DNA of 64,000 nt from Stenomitos rutilans HA7619-LM2 (GCA_019358945.1 JAHHIE010000031.1:1-64000), one strand, 5' to 3'; positions 34,559-44,136 are shown, counted from the stretch's first letter. Notes: generated from the letters alone by a model not told the origin. Translations and numbers: made by a program.

Positions 34559-36307
34559 TTATGACAGATGTGGCTCTAAACCAAACGGTAAAGTCGCACA
34601 AAACGTTGTACCAATATTCTCTTGGCTTGTAAAGGTAATTTGTCCGTGATGTATTTCAACACATTGCTTGACAATGGCTAGTCCTAATCCGGTACCTTGA
34701 ATCTTATTAGTATTACGAGCACGATGAAACAACTCAAAGAGTTGAGGCTGATCCTCCAAGGGGATACCAATCCCCTGGTCTTGAATTTCAAAGCTAACTG
34801 CCTGCTCTAGATAAGAGCAAGCGAATCTAATAACACTACCTTGAGCCGAGTATTTTACAGCATTCGACAATAGGTTAAGCAAAATGGATCGTATTAACTT
34901 TGGATCAACATACACTTGCTGGGAACGACCGGAACATGTAAGAGCGATCGTATGACCAGCGCCAACACCCAATTCAATCTCTTCAAGAATTTCTTGGCAT
35001 AATGCTTCGAGATCCAGCCATTGAGGATTAAACTCTAATTTTCCAGATTCCGCTTCGCCAATGATCAGCACATCTTCAACTAATTGGTTGATATTCTGAA
35101 TTGCTGCTCGGATTCGCTGAAAATACTCGCTTTTTTTAGCTTCGCTCGCGACATCTCCGTAACGCTCAAGGATTTCGATCGCTGTTCTGATTGTCGTTAA
35201 AGGTGTACGAAATTCATGGGATGCCATTGAAACAAAGCGAGACTTGAGTTCTCCAAGCTCTTTCTCTTCCTGTAGAGCGCGACGGATTTCGTCTTCTGCT
35301 TGTTTGCCTTCCCGAATCAATTGTTCACGAGTGCGAATACTGTCGATCATGACCTCGAACACTTGAGCAAGTGTGTTCATCTCATCAGGAAATTGACTTC
35401 GATTTGAGAAAGACAAAGCCTGATCATAGTTGCCTTCAGCAATTCGTTCAGCAGATCTAGTAAGTTCGGTTAAATGTTTTGTTAAAATACCAGACAGAAT
35501 ATAAATTAAAACAAAAAGAATGGCATAGGTTATAGCAAATGTAAGCCATACCTTGTCCCGAATCTCCTGCTGAAGGCTACGAACATAATCTGCTTGAATA
35601 TCAATGCCTAAAACTGCTCTAACTTCGCCATTTGAGTCCTTTAATGGAGCAAATGCAGACAGCCAAGTACCCCATTTATCTGTATAAATATCTTTGTTTT
35701 CAACGATCTCACCGCGCTCCAAAACCTGCTGAGTTACCAATCCAGGGACACCTGATTCAAGAAATCGAACTGATTTAGATGGATTGTATTTTGCCCAAAG
35801 ATCTACCAAATAAATGATTTCTAGCTCATTCTGTCTCACGCTGGATACCCCAACGCGCCGATTATTGCTGGCTTTGCCAGCAACATACGTGTAAAGCCAG
35901 GCGCGTGGTTCTATACGGTGAACAGTTTCAAACCATGCCAACTGGTGCTGAAACCGTTCATCATCAGAAAAACCTGAGGCATTGGGTTTGCCTTCGTTAT
36001 AAAGTGCTAGTAATTCCTTCGTATCTACACCTCGCACGGCACCTATCAGTGTTGATTTCATATCTGCCCGTAAACGCGAGAGGCTTTTCTCTGTAGAAAA
36101 ATTATAAAACCAGTAGAAAGCGCCAGCAAAAACAATGCTAAAGACCATACTGAAGCCGAGCAAAATTTTTACTCTTAAGCTAACTAATTTGCCTTGATTG
36201 TTCGTTGCGCATGAAGGCTGATGGTTTTGATTATGTTGATGCTGCGGTAAATCCACCTTGTGCAACCTCAGTTGATACATCCTGTCGGTACTGAAGCTTC
36301 TGAACAA
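34559..36307 (-). CDS. Sensor histidine kinase with HAMP domain
   Basis: 582 residues. Membrane segments near residues 47-68 (ILLGFSMVFSIVFAGAFYWF) and 255-275 (AITYAILFVLIYILSGI) bracket a periplasmic sensor region. HAMP follows, then HisKA with the H-box SMASHEFRTPLTTIRT, and HATPase with N-box LLNLLSNAVKYSA, G1 DQGIGIPLED and G2 GTGLGLAIVKQ. It autophosphorylates on the H-box histidine and should donate to a response regulator, but none is adjacent, so it is an orphan kinase here. The start may be 36307 or the Met at 36280. The DNA from 36308 to 37105 holds no gene I can support. Confidence 0.88.
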   Translation of the reverse strand: MFRSFSTDRMYQLRLHKVDLPQHQHNQNHQPSCATNNQGKLVSLRVKILLGFSMVFSIVFAGAFYWFYNFSTEKSLSRLRADMKSTLIGAVRGVDTKELLALYNEGKPNASGFSDDERFQHQLAWFETVHRIEPRAWLYTYVAGKASNNRRVGVSSVRQNELEIIYLVDLWAKYNPSKSVRFLESGVPGLVTQQVLERGEIVENKDIYTDKWGTWLSAFAPLKDSNGEVRAVLGIDIQADYVRSLQQEIRDKVWLTFAITYAILFVLIYILSGILTKHLTELTRSAERIAEGNYDQALSFSNRSQFPDEMNTLAQVFEVMIDSIRTREQLIREGKQAEDEIRRALQEEKELGELKSRFVSMASHEFRTPLTTIRTAIEILERYGDVASEAKKSEYFQRIRAAIQNINQLVEDVLIIGEAESGKLEFNPQWLDLEALCQEILEEIELGVGAGHTIALTCSGRSQQVYVDPKLIRSILLNLLSNAVKYSAQGSVIRFACSYLEQAVSFEIQDQGIGIPLEDQPQLFELFHRARNTNKIQGTGLGLAIVKQCVEIHHGQITFTSQENIGTTFCATLPFGLEPHLS

Positions 36308-37105
36308 AGTCTGAGCGAGGACAAAATAGTTTTTGTAAGAAGTCTCTTAGTTTTGGGTGTCAAGAGAGAATATATTAGCAATGCATACTTGGCGTATGGT
36401 TGGCGAAATGGCGATGCATAGGATTACTTGGTCAGCGTTGGTACTTACGTTATCCAGAGCACTTAAAGGCAATACAGCTACCGTTTTGATCATTCGGTAT
36501 TTTGCGAGGCTATTACCGACAAAGGAGCGAAGAACACCAACTGGAGTCATGCGGCTATGTCTTCTCCGACAACCGTCAGTTTCACCAGGATAAAGCAAAG
36601 ACTGCTGGATTGCCCTTCTGAATCATGCATGCTTAGTGGAGTGCTCCGGTAGCTTGGGATTAGGGAAAGGAAAATGATAGAGGCTGAACTGCGTAAGTGT
36701 TAACAGAAAAACTCAATTTTGTGCTGCGGGGTTAGGCCCTCGGTAAGAATCAAGCTAGCTGGCTTCTGATTTGGCTGGCGCTTAATTTGTTCTCAAGGGT
36801 TGATGTTATGTTTTCCAAACCGCTAGTTGCTCAATCCGGATTTTCTACCGTGTTTGAGCATTGTTTTAGCCATGTTTTAAGCTTGATGGTGTAGCATTCA
36901 AATAATCTTGCAAAGGAAAAATTGCTCGAACTGTTTTAGAGTTCCCTACGCTGCTGACATCCAACCAAGCTACAGAAATTTTTAGCTTGGTTAAAAGACC
37001 AGCTAGAAGCTAAAAGGTGGCTACAGCCGTTGGCGTTTGCATGCTGCTCAGATACTAGCAAACCCAAAGTTTGCTTTACAACATCGAGGAAGCAACACAA
37101 CGTTC

Positions 37106-37213
37106 TCTACGGGACTGACGGGGCTCGAACCCGCAACTTCCGCCGTGACAGGGCGGTGCTCTAACCAATTGAACTACAGTCCCTCGGTGCCTTTTTAGAG
37201 GCGATCTTCATTG
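37106..37213. repeat. attL-side 108-bp direct repeat
   Basis: Runs from TCTAC before the tRNA through the tRNA-Asp gene to GCGATCTTCATTG. The second copy at 46316-46423 appears identical, after which the sequences diverge (CCTAG here, TGATG there). The core crossover point lies somewhere inside. Confidence 0.85.
37110..37183 (-). tRNA. tRNA-Asp (GTC), copy 1
   Basis: The reverse strand folds as a tRNA: acceptor GGGACTG...CAGTCCC plus a G discriminator, D-loop GTTCAATTGGTTAGAGC, anticodon loop CTGTCAC with anticodon GTC, and T-arm GCGGGTTCGAGCCCCGT. CCA is not encoded. This copy and that at 46320 form the ends of the integrative element. Confidence 0.95.
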
Positions 37214-37280
37214 CCTAGAGCGTGTTTCAGAGCAGACGACTAACCAAGACGCTTTTCTATTGATGCCCCTAAGCACTCGT

Positions 37281-37300
37281 TTAGGACAGATTTAGGACAG
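37281..37300 (+). repeat. 20-bp terminal repeat, left copy
   Basis: TTAGGACAGATTTAGGACAG, itself two TTAGGACAG halves, lies immediately before the integrase start. The same 20 bp occur at 46251-46270 near the opposite end in the same orientation. Candidate integrase arm-binding sites or integrase operators. Confidence 0.6.
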
Positions 37301-38442
37301 TGCGAGAAATCATACCACTAAACAACCACGGCTCGATTCAACTGAAATTTACTCTCAACGGTAAACGCTATAGCTTCAATCCTCTGCAAGGAGCTAACTA
37401 TTCTAACGAGCGAGATCTAGCACAAGCTAAAACTGTCGCTACCAGGATTCGGAACGATATTCTTGCTGGCTACTTTGACCCGACCCTATCGAAGTACAAG
37501 CTGAATCCCACTGAGAACACGCGGCTAACGCAGACAGCTAGTAAACCTTCGTCTAAATCATTGCTAGAGGTTTGGGACGCTTGGGTAGATACTCTCGATC
37601 TATCACCAGCGACAAAAGCTGACCATTACGAGATGATCAGACGAATGATGGTCAAAGCTAGATCAGGGCTAACAGACACATCTTGGTTTACTAACGCTTC
37701 TATTGCAGCTAGTACTTTCAATAAGCGCTTGGGCTACCTTAAGACCTGCCTCTGTTGGGCAATGACTGAAAAGCTAGTAGAAAGCAACCCGTTTGAGAAG
37801 GTTAAGACCAGAAAGGCATCGAAGCCAGAGATCAAACCGTTTACGCTTGACGAGATGAAAACGATCCTTGCTGCCTTTGAACGTCAGCATAGCCATTACT
37901 CGCCTTTTGTGCAGTTTATGTTCCTTAGCGGTGTGAGGACATCAGAAGCGATAGGGCTGCAATGGAAGCACATAGACTTTGACCGCAATGAAGTCGTTAT
38001 ACGTGATTCTTTATCAAAAGACCGCACAGGAAACGGCTATCGAAGGGTGAGAAAAGAAACAAAGTCAGGTAGCATTCGTTACTTGACTATGACTGGAGAC
38101 CTATCTAATTTGCTCTCAAGCATTAAGCCTTCTAGAGCTACGCCAGATGACTTAGTATTCAAATCTGCTAGAGGCTGCGTTATCGACTCAGGTAACTTCA
38201 GAGAAGATTGGAAGCAGCTTTTGGCTGACCTCGGTATCGAATATCGCAAGCCCTATACAACACGCCATACTCTGTTATCCCACGCCATCGAACAAGGTAT
38301 TCCTATCACTGGGGTAGCTTATATTGCTGGTCATGCTGATACACGTATGGTCATGCAGACTTATGGGCACATGATTAACAGACCATCCTTACCAGAAATC
38401 TCGCTAACCAGCAACGGAAAAGAGCCGTCGAAAAAAAGATAG
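37300..38442 (+). CDS. Tyrosine recombinase (integrase) of the tRNA-Asp element
   Basis: 380 residues from a GTG start. The N-terminal arm-binding region (GSIQLKFTLNGKRYSFNPLQ) resembles that of cyanobacterial phage-type integrases. Catalytic residues are visible: Arg in LSGVRTSEAIGL, Lys in ETKSGSIRYL, Arg in YTTRHTLLSH, His in IAGHADTRMV, and the nucleophile Tyr in MQTYGHM. It should catalyse site-specific recombination at the tRNA-Asp repeats. It sits 87 bp inside the left repeat and reads inward. Confidence 0.92.
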   Translation: MREIIPLNNHGSIQLKFTLNGKRYSFNPLQGANYSNERDLAQAKTVATRIRNDILAGYFDPTLSKYKLNPTENTRLTQTASKPSSKSLLEVWDAWVDTLDLSPATKADHYEMIRRMMVKARSGLTDTSWFTNASIAASTFNKRLGYLKTCLCWAMTEKLVESNPFEKVKTRKASKPEIKPFTLDEMKTILAAFERQHSHYSPFVQFMFLSGVRTSEAIGLQWKHIDFDRNEVVIRDSLSKDRTGNGYRRVRKETKSGSIRYLTMTGDLSNLLSSIKPSRATPDDLVFKSARGCVIDSGNFREDWKQLLADLGIEYRKPYTTRHTLLSHAIEQGIPITGVAYIAGHADTRMVMQTYGHMINRPSLPEISLTSNGKEPSKKR

Positions 38443-38467
38443 CTGTGATTTGCTAAAGCTGAGTCAT

Positions 38468-38779
38468 CTACTCTTCGATGTCATCTAATCTATGGCGTTC
38501 CCTAATTTTTAGCTGATCGTCCTGATTTACCCAAAGTTCTAATGCTTGCTCTACGACTGCTGAGAGGGATTCACTTTTAAGCACGGCGATAGATCGTACC
38601 AATTTGTCTAGGTCTTTAGGCACGTATCCACGGATCTCGATTTTATCTGTACTCTTCTTCGCCACGAAGCCAACTAAAGCAAGTAACCTGTTAATCGTCT
38701 CATAAGGGAAAACCAAAATACGACAATACTTAAACACTGCATTGCGCGTATTGTCGCAATTTGGGTATAATCCTTTCAA
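38468..38779 (-). CDS. Ribbon-helix-helix-like DNA-binding protein
   Basis: Up to 103 residues. The C-terminal part IEIRGYVPKDLDKLVRSIAV and SESLSAVVEQALELWVNQ matches a ribbon-helix-helix pattern (beta strand then two helices). The long N-terminal extension from the ATG at 38779 would cross the palindrome at 38742-38765, so an internal start is likely. It is divergent from the gene at 38801 and could autoregulate the shared promoter region. A regulator or excision factor is plausible. Confidence 0.55.
   Translation of the reverse strand: MKGLYPNCDNTRNAVFKYCRILVFPYETINRLLALVGFVAKKSTDKIEIRGYVPKDLDKLVRSIAVLKSESLSAVVEQALELWVNQDDQLKIRERHRLDDIEE
38742..38771 (+). promoter_or_regulatory. Promoter with overlapping palindromic operator
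   Basis: ATTGCG-CGTATTGT-CGCAAT forms a palindrome just upstream of a TATAAT box at 38766-38771, followed by AAAGGAGG and the ATG at 38801. A regulator bound here would block the plus-strand promoter. The adjacent ribbon-helix-helix-like gene is the obvious candidate (inference). Confidence 0.55.
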
Positions 38780-38800
38780 ATTAAAGGAGGACTCCTACTT

Positions 38801-39022
38801 ATGCTCGTTCTGACCGATTCACAAGCGGCTGTTATGTCGCAGCTTCTCACTAAAATCCTGATCAGGGAAGCTTACAGACCGTCTGAAGTAGAAGAGTGCC
38901 TCTCATGGTTACAAGCTCCTGGTGATCAGGCTGTTTCTTGTCCGCTAGAACGCTGGTCAATGTCACAACTAGCTAATGAGATCTTGTCTGCAATAAGGAG
39001 GGATGCAAGCAATAACCCTTAA
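38801..39022 (+). CDS. Small hypothetical protein of the island
   Basis: 73 residues: MLVLTDSQAAVMSQLLTKIL, then a helical C-terminus ELANEILSAIRR-like. A strong AAAGGAGG and TATAAT promoter precede it, so expression is credible. Family not recognised. Confidence 0.6.
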   Translation: MLVLTDSQAAVMSQLLTKILIREAYRPSEVEECLSWLQAPGDQAVSCPLERWSMSQLANEILSAIRRDASNNP

Positions 39023-39090
39023 ATCCCGCTCAGATGCCTTCCTGTAAGGGTTTCAAGCTATTTCCGTTACAGCATTCATTAGGTGATCAG

Positions 39091-39327
39091 ATGCCAGAAA
39101 AACCTTTAGCGATAGAAAAGACTGAAAGCAACCAATCTGAATCAGGCAGAACAAGAATCAAACATCTCCTAATTGGCTCTAGAGAGACTGTTAGAGCAAC
39201 GATAAATTCCCTACACGTTGTGGGTTATTCCGAGACAAGAGAGTGGTCTAAGCCTCAATCAGCAGGCATTCTAGGCGAATCTGGAGAGGTAGTCAGTGTG
39301 TTAATTCGTTATATGTCACCAGAGTGA
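39091..39327 (+). CDS. Conserved cyanobacterial small protein
   Basis: About 78 residues from MPEKPLAIEKT. The core RIKHLLIGSRETVRATINSL and HVVGYSETREWSKPQ, ending EVVSVLIRYM, belongs to a small family I recall from cyanobacterial plasmids and islands, with no known function. The upstream in-frame ATG at 39034 would add a poorly conserved 19-residue leader. Confidence 0.6.
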   Translation: MPEKPLAIEKTESNQSESGRTRIKHLLIGSRETVRATINSLHVVGYSETREWSKPQSAGILGESGEVVSVLIRYMSPE

Positions 39328-39680
39328 CAGAGAGTAAACATGGTTGACAGAGAGCGTTAGGTTCTGCGCCTGATGCTCTTTCTTCGATGGCAAAGTATTT
39401 CACCTGCTGGATGAAATAAACAGATATCCGCATGTCAATGCAAATTTTGCTTCTTCATCAATTCTTTATAAAGGAGCCGTAAATCGTTAAATGTTGTGTT
39501 ATACTTAGTGTAGTACCTTGACAAACAGGTCATCCTCTCCTTTGGGGTTTGTGCGCTTTCCTACATATTGGGCAAGATCGCAAGCAAGCAAAGGGAGAAC
39601 AGATGAACTCATACAGCTAGATCTGCGGCAATCAAAGTCCCGTCCAGCGATCAATCCCGTTAAATTAATTTTTATTAACT
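39328..39680. other. Intergenic region with candidate promoter
   Basis: 353 bp without a supported gene. TTGTGTTATACT around 39494-39506 could be a promoter for the next genes. Otherwise no repeat or RNA was recognised. Confidence 0.35.
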
Positions 39681-39878
39681 ATGACTTTACAAACAACTGA
39701 ACCATCGATTGACTTGAATGAAGCTTGCCAACGTCAAGTGCGTAGCAAAATCTTGGGTGTCAAAATGACTCCTGATGAGATTAGCTTCATTACAAGCTTT
39801 GCTAAGGGGAGAGGTCGGAACATAACGACTTTTACTCGTGAGGCTTTACAAGCTCACATTAAGCACTTACTCGAATAA
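39681..39878 (+). CDS. Small MobC/ribbon-helix-helix-like protein
   Basis: 65 residues with RSKILGVKMTPDEISFITSF followed by AKGRGRNITTFTREALQAHI, a pattern common to small ribbon-helix-helix or MobC-type proteins of mobile elements. It precedes the VapE-type helicase gene by about 100 bp and might regulate replication. No relaxase is nearby. Confidence 0.5.
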   Translation: MTLQTTEPSIDLNEACQRQVRSKILGVKMTPDEISFITSFAKGRGRNITTFTREALQAHIKHLLE

Positions 39879-39975
39879 AACAGTAGGCGTTTACTATCAA
39901 TTAAAACTAAAAGGCACCAGCTATAAACTGATGCCCTAAAAACAATAACGAACTTATAAAACTAATAATCTACTC

Positions 39976-41133
39976 ATGAATAATAATATTGTAGCCGAAA
40001 AGAATGATACGAAGCAATTCTCAGTATCTACTCTTGTGCAATTACATGATCTACTCGAATCAGAGTACGCTGATCGAATAACGTGGGACACGCATAGGTG
40101 CGAAATTAGGCTTGATGGAAACCAAATAAATCTTACTCAGCTAAGAGTAACCATCGAAAAAAATAATGGATTGATTGTTTCTAATCAAGACATTAAGGAT
40201 CTCATTTATAATTTTGCCTGGGAAAAGCCCTACTCTGAAGTTGCTAGTTACCTAAGCAGCATTTACGAATTATACAAGGATAAAGTCAACGTTGAAATCC
40301 TTGATTTTCTAGCTAAGAATGTTGTTGGCGCACAGACTGATCTAGAGGTAACGTACTTGACTAAGTTCTTAGTTGGTGCCGTTGCAAGAGCGCTAGAACC
40401 TGGCTGCAAGCAAGATACTGCTTTAATTCTTAGTGGAAAGCAAGGCTACCGCAAGACAACATTCTTTGAAACACTGGCTCATCCTTCAAGGTTTGTTACT
40501 ATCAACCATTCTGCCAGTAATGACAAAGCCTTAAAAGACTCCTATAAATATTGGATTATTGAGTATGGCGAATTGGACAGCAAGCTGACATACAACAATC
40601 TGAATCATCTCAAAAACTATATGAGTACGAGACGAGATGAGATTAAGCATCTCTACGTCAATATGTCTGAAACAAAGGAAAGGCATTTTACGTTAGTAGG
40701 AACTACAAACAAGGATGATTTTCTGATTGACGACACTGGAAACAGAAGATTCTGGGTTGTTAAAGTCCTTAACCCGATTGATACAGATTGGGTTGAACAA
40801 AACAGAGATCTAATTTGGGCTTGTGCTGTTAGCCTTTATAAACAAGGGCACATTTGGCACTTAACTCCTGAAGAACAAGCGCTGAGTGATCAGACGAATG
40901 CGAACTATGATGTAAAAGATATTTGGGACAGTACTGTTCTAAGTTGGGTGCAGACTCAAACTGAACCATTTACTATTGCAGATGTTTTGTCGATGGCTCT
41001 AGGAATAATTCCAGGAAAGCAAGGGATAACACAAGAGAAAAGAGTGTCTAAAATTCTTACTCAAGCTGGATACCAAAAAAGTAGAATGACTCCCGTAGGT
41101 AAAGAGCGTACCTACTACTGGACAAAGAATTAA
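39976..41133 (+). CDS. VapE-type helicase / replication protein
   Basis: 385 residues of the virulence-associated E family. Walker A is LSGKQGYRKTTFFE; WIIEYGELDS is the Walker B-type region; HFTLVGTTNKDDFLIDDTGN with RRFWVV carries sensor and arginine residues. Such SF3/AAA-type proteins drive replication of phage satellites and some prophages. The N-terminal ~100 residues carry no evident primase motif, so it may rely on a host primase. Iteron-like repeats lie immediately downstream (41137-41290). Confidence 0.82.
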   Translation: MNNNIVAEKNDTKQFSVSTLVQLHDLLESEYADRITWDTHRCEIRLDGNQINLTQLRVTIEKNNGLIVSNQDIKDLIYNFAWEKPYSEVASYLSSIYELYKDKVNVEILDFLAKNVVGAQTDLEVTYLTKFLVGAVARALEPGCKQDTALILSGKQGYRKTTFFETLAHPSRFVTINHSASNDKALKDSYKYWIIEYGELDSKLTYNNLNHLKNYMSTRRDEIKHLYVNMSETKERHFTLVGTTNKDDFLIDDTGNRRFWVVKVLNPIDTDWVEQNRDLIWACAVSLYKQGHIWHLTPEEQALSDQTNANYDVKDIWDSTVLSWVQTQTEPFTIADVLSMALGIIPGKQGITQEKRVSKILTQAGYQKSRMTPVGKERTYYWTKN

Positions 41134-41136
41134 GTT

Positions 41137-41290
41137 GTAGTCAGAGAAGTAGTCAGCTCAACACCTTACTTGGCGATGGGTTGACTACATTGACTACATT
41201 GACTACATCTTTTTTTAAGAAGAGTCTAAAGAAAATAAAGCGTTTAAGCAAGGAAGATAAAAGTAGAAAATCATCTAGTCAGAGTAGTCA
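41137..41290. repeat. Cluster of TGACTAC iterons, both orientations
   Basis: GTAGTCA occurs at 41137, 41149 and 41284, and its complement TGACTAC at 41182, 41191 and 41200, the latter three in strict 9-bp tandem TTGACTACA steps. The cluster directly follows the VapE-type helicase gene, so it is a candidate replication origin for the excised element. Confidence 0.5.
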
Positions 41291-41370
41291 AGCTCTGAGA
41301 GTCTCTCTCAGCAATGGTTTTGACGATTTCTGATTGACCATATCGCTAATTGTGACTATTTTAGGGTTTA

Positions 41371-42729
41371 TTACTGGCTGGCTGTTCTGAAATAATCAAA
41401 GTAGGTTGATGAGTTTGTATCTAATGCTGACAGCCTTCCAATCTGAATGCTCCTAATCTCATCCCATTCAGTATCGATCTTTTTCCGATTATGAATAAGT
41501 TTTTCAGGTGTCTTATCCCTTGAAACTGTCTGCGCTATTTTTATACTTTCTTTCAAGAAGAAAATCCACTGTGGAAGATTTATTGCTAAAGGATTACCAC
41601 CGTATGCGAACACTTTGAGAGCATTTCCACTTGCTGCTACAGCGTGAGCTAGGAAAAGCATCTTATGAAGTTTAAGATTAGATTCTATTCGGGCTATTTC
41701 TTGAGTTGCAATAGAACTATGAATTGAGCCTTGGAGTTTGTCTGGGCTATCTACAAGTGAAAGATAGTGATAGCTTCTTACGATAATTTCAATCACGGCA
41801 ACTGGAATAGACATTGTGACAAGGTGCCTTATGTCGTATCCGTTTAGGTACATCCATTTAGAGATTTCTGCAATACTCCTACCCTTTTCACCAAAAGAGC
41901 CAAATTGAAGTATCTGAAGGAATGCCCATCCGGGAATGGGAATTCCCATTTTTGTACAGACATCAGACACAATATGTCCTATCCAAATTAATGGAGAAAA
42001 TACTTTATCAGTTAAGGATGGATCAAACGTCTTGATTATTTGAAGACTACCGTTAGTGCCAAAAGCTGTTATTGATCCATTAAGAATATCTAGAATTCCA
42101 AAGATCAAGCCAAATAACGGATCATGCCCAAGGCTCAAAAGTCTATGTGTTTTAGGGCTAAATCCCTGGATATTAGAATTGACGCTCTGATCATAAGGAA
42201 CTTTGCAGACTTGCTCACACCATTTGAGAAACGGATTTAATTGGTTTTTATCATCAGTACCTAGTGTCCTTAACCAACCTGTAAAACTGCTCCCTTCTTG
42301 GCGGAATTTTCCTAAGTAGTTTATGTCTTTTGGAATCCTAACAATCAAAAAATCAATGATACAAGCAGCTAAACCTGAGATGCCAACAATTGCATAATCT
42401 AAGCCTGAGAGAGGAGGAAGAAGCTCTGGATTTCTGAAGATCTCTGCTTTGATTCTAGCTTCTGCCACAAGAGGGTTATGTGTTAGGAATAATTGATCAT
42501 CCCATGTAAACGTAGATAAGTCATTAGGTTTTTGAGGTGAAAGATTGTTGTTGAACTCTGGTGACAATCCAACCTTACTGTATATTTCACGTAATTCAGA
42601 GGCTAAGTTTTCTAATTCGTCAGTATCCCTTCTCTGCTCCTTTCGGATTTCTGCAAGGTCAGAGTGAATATTTAGAATCTGCTTTCCAGACTCCTGCAAC
42701 TCATCATCAAAATTGAATATTCTGGTCAT
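41371..42729 (-). CDS. Unknown membrane-associated protein, partner of 42886-44136
   Basis: 452 residues. Residues 1-50 form a charged helix (LAEIRKEQRRDTDELENLAS). Hydrophobic segments include YAIVGISGLAACIIDFLIV, LFGLIFGILDILNGSITAF and LVTMSIPVAVIEIIVRSYHY. A conserved-looking LLSLGHDPLFGLIFG block contains a His-Asp pair. I do not recognise the family. It lies downstream of the glycine-zipper gene on the same strand (156-bp gap), so the two may form an operon and, in this island context, a defence or host-interaction module (inference). Confidence 0.6.
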   Translation of the reverse strand: MTRIFNFDDELQESGKQILNIHSDLAEIRKEQRRDTDELENLASELREIYSKVGLSPEFNNNLSPQKPNDLSTFTWDDQLFLTHNPLVAEARIKAEIFRNPELLPPLSGLDYAIVGISGLAACIIDFLIVRIPKDINYLGKFRQEGSSFTGWLRTLGTDDKNQLNPFLKWCEQVCKVPYDQSVNSNIQGFSPKTHRLLSLGHDPLFGLIFGILDILNGSITAFGTNGSLQIIKTFDPSLTDKVFSPLIWIGHIVSDVCTKMGIPIPGWAFLQILQFGSFGEKGRSIAEISKWMYLNGYDIRHLVTMSIPVAVIEIIVRSYHYLSLVDSPDKLQGSIHSSIATQEIARIESNLKLHKMLFLAHAVAASGNALKVFAYGGNPLAINLPQWIFFLKESIKIAQTVSRDKTPEKLIHNRKKIDTEWDEIRSIQIGRLSALDTNSSTYFDYFRTASQ

Positions 42730-42885
42730 AATGAAAGTCAGAGTTGATATTAGCTGAATGAGAACCTTTCGTTTTCTTCTAAAACTTCCCTTAAAAAGAA
42801 GTTAAGCTAATTCAAGGTAAGTTTAAGTTAACGGTTCTGCATCTAATGCAGGTAGCTTCTCCGTTCCAATGTTTTTAATTTTGTC

Positions 42886-44136
42886 TTATTTATCTTGGTT
42901 GGCTTTATCGTTACTATCCTTAAAAATAATTCCTTTGTCACCTGGGTAAAGTTTACGATGATCATTCTGTCCTTTCCAAATCTCATCTGGTATTTTTTCA
43001 AAAGCTTTGCAACGTCTGCGTCTACCTGATTCAAAATTAGAACTTAGGTGAGTACAAGAAGAGCAAACTGGACTTTGAATATAATTGTTTATGTCTGAAG
43101 CTAACAAGTTTTGATTTATTTCAAGTGCTTTCTTCAAAAAGTTGATCGATTTTGCCAGGTTATCTATTTCTTTTCTATTTTTTTCTTTATCAAAAAGCAG
43201 CTTGTCTCTCTCATCTTCTAAAGAACGAATCGCGTTTTTTTGCTCTTTCAGAATATCTTGAACTAATCGGAAATCTTTTTGAATAAAAATAAGTTCCCTC
43301 ATTACTACTTCAAGTTTTGCCGCCTGTGATAAAGCCGTATCAGGTGATTGAGCAAGTAAAGCGCCTATTCCGGCACCTGCACCCGCACCAAGAATCGCAC
43401 CGCCACCAACAATTACTGCAAAACCACCTGCCATTCCAAAACCGCCTACTGCTATTGCGCCTCCACCAAGAGCAGCTAAAACGGCTGATATTGCTGCCGC
43501 ACCAGAAAGACCAGGAGCAAGGATAGGGGCAAGTAAACCTGCTACAAGTGGTGTCGCAAACGCTGCTACTACAACTAGGATGAGCGTTCCAACCAGCCCA
43601 CCTATTAAAAGGTTTGCCCCCTTTCCGCTTATCTCGCTAATGGCTTTCTCATAGTTTGACTTATATCGATCAACACAATCTTGCTCTATTCCAAGAGTAA
43701 AAGCAAAGTATTTTAGCTTTTCTACCCATTTTTTCTTGTCAGCTATCTTCAAATCCTGAAACTTTTTATCAATAGGACTTCCAAGCTGATAATAAGGTAT
43801 GAAAAACACAATCTCTAGTAGGATTATGCGAAACGTAAGCTTATTTGCTTTCTCTGCTTTGATTGCGTCCATTACTGACTTAAGTAATGAAAGCTCAATA
43901 ATCAGATGGGAAGAAGAATTAAGAGCATCTTCTTGAGTAACTTGGCTTTTCAGAAAAAGCTCTGTTGATTCTTTCCATTTAGATAGCCATTGCTTTTTAA
44001 GAATCTTTTTCTCATACTTCGATTCACTATCAATCTCTGCCAGTACCAAATGATATTGGTAACTGAACAGAACTCTGGTTTGTTCTAAGGTTAATCCAAA
44101 CTCTCTCATGCTCTTCCTAAAGGCTGTTTTCAGCAA
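42886..44136 (-). CDS. Unknown protein with glycine-rich membrane domain and CxxC tail
   Basis: 416 residues. Residues 1-170 are helical and charged. Residues 172-262 form a strongly hydrophobic glycine-zipper region (GGLVGTLILVVVAAFATPLV, AVGGFGMAGGFAVIVGGGAI). Residues 270-350 are probable coiled coil (LEDERDKLLFDKEKNRKEID). The tail has CSSC near residue 361 and a further Cys. The layout of soluble N-domain, membrane zipper and coiled coil resembles pore-forming or membrane-remodelling proteins, but I cannot name a family. The ATG at 44136 is used. It is the first gene of a likely two-gene unit. Confidence 0.6.
   Translation of the reverse strand: MLKTAFRKSMREFGLTLEQTRVLFSYQYHLVLAEIDSESKYEKKILKKQWLSKWKESTELFLKSQVTQEDALNSSSHLIIELSLLKSVMDAIKAEKANKLTFRIILLEIVFFIPYYQLGSPIDKKFQDLKIADKKKWVEKLKYFAFTLGIEQDCVDRYKSNYEKAISEISGKGANLLIGGLVGTLILVVVAAFATPLVAGLLAPILAPGLSGAAAISAVLAALGGGAIAVGGFGMAGGFAVIVGGGAILGAGAGAGIGALLAQSPDTALSQAAKLEVVMRELIFIQKDFRLVQDILKEQKNAIRSLEDERDKLLFDKEKNRKEIDNLAKSINFLKKALEINQNLLASDINNYIQSPVCSSCTHLSSNFESGRRRRCKAFEKIPDEIWKGQNDHRKLYPGDKGIIFKDSNDKANQDK

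Noticed and set aside
36347-36600. Short ORFs on both strands upstream of the kinase
   Set aside because: They are mutually antisense, have no homology and lack ribosome sites; treated as non-coding.
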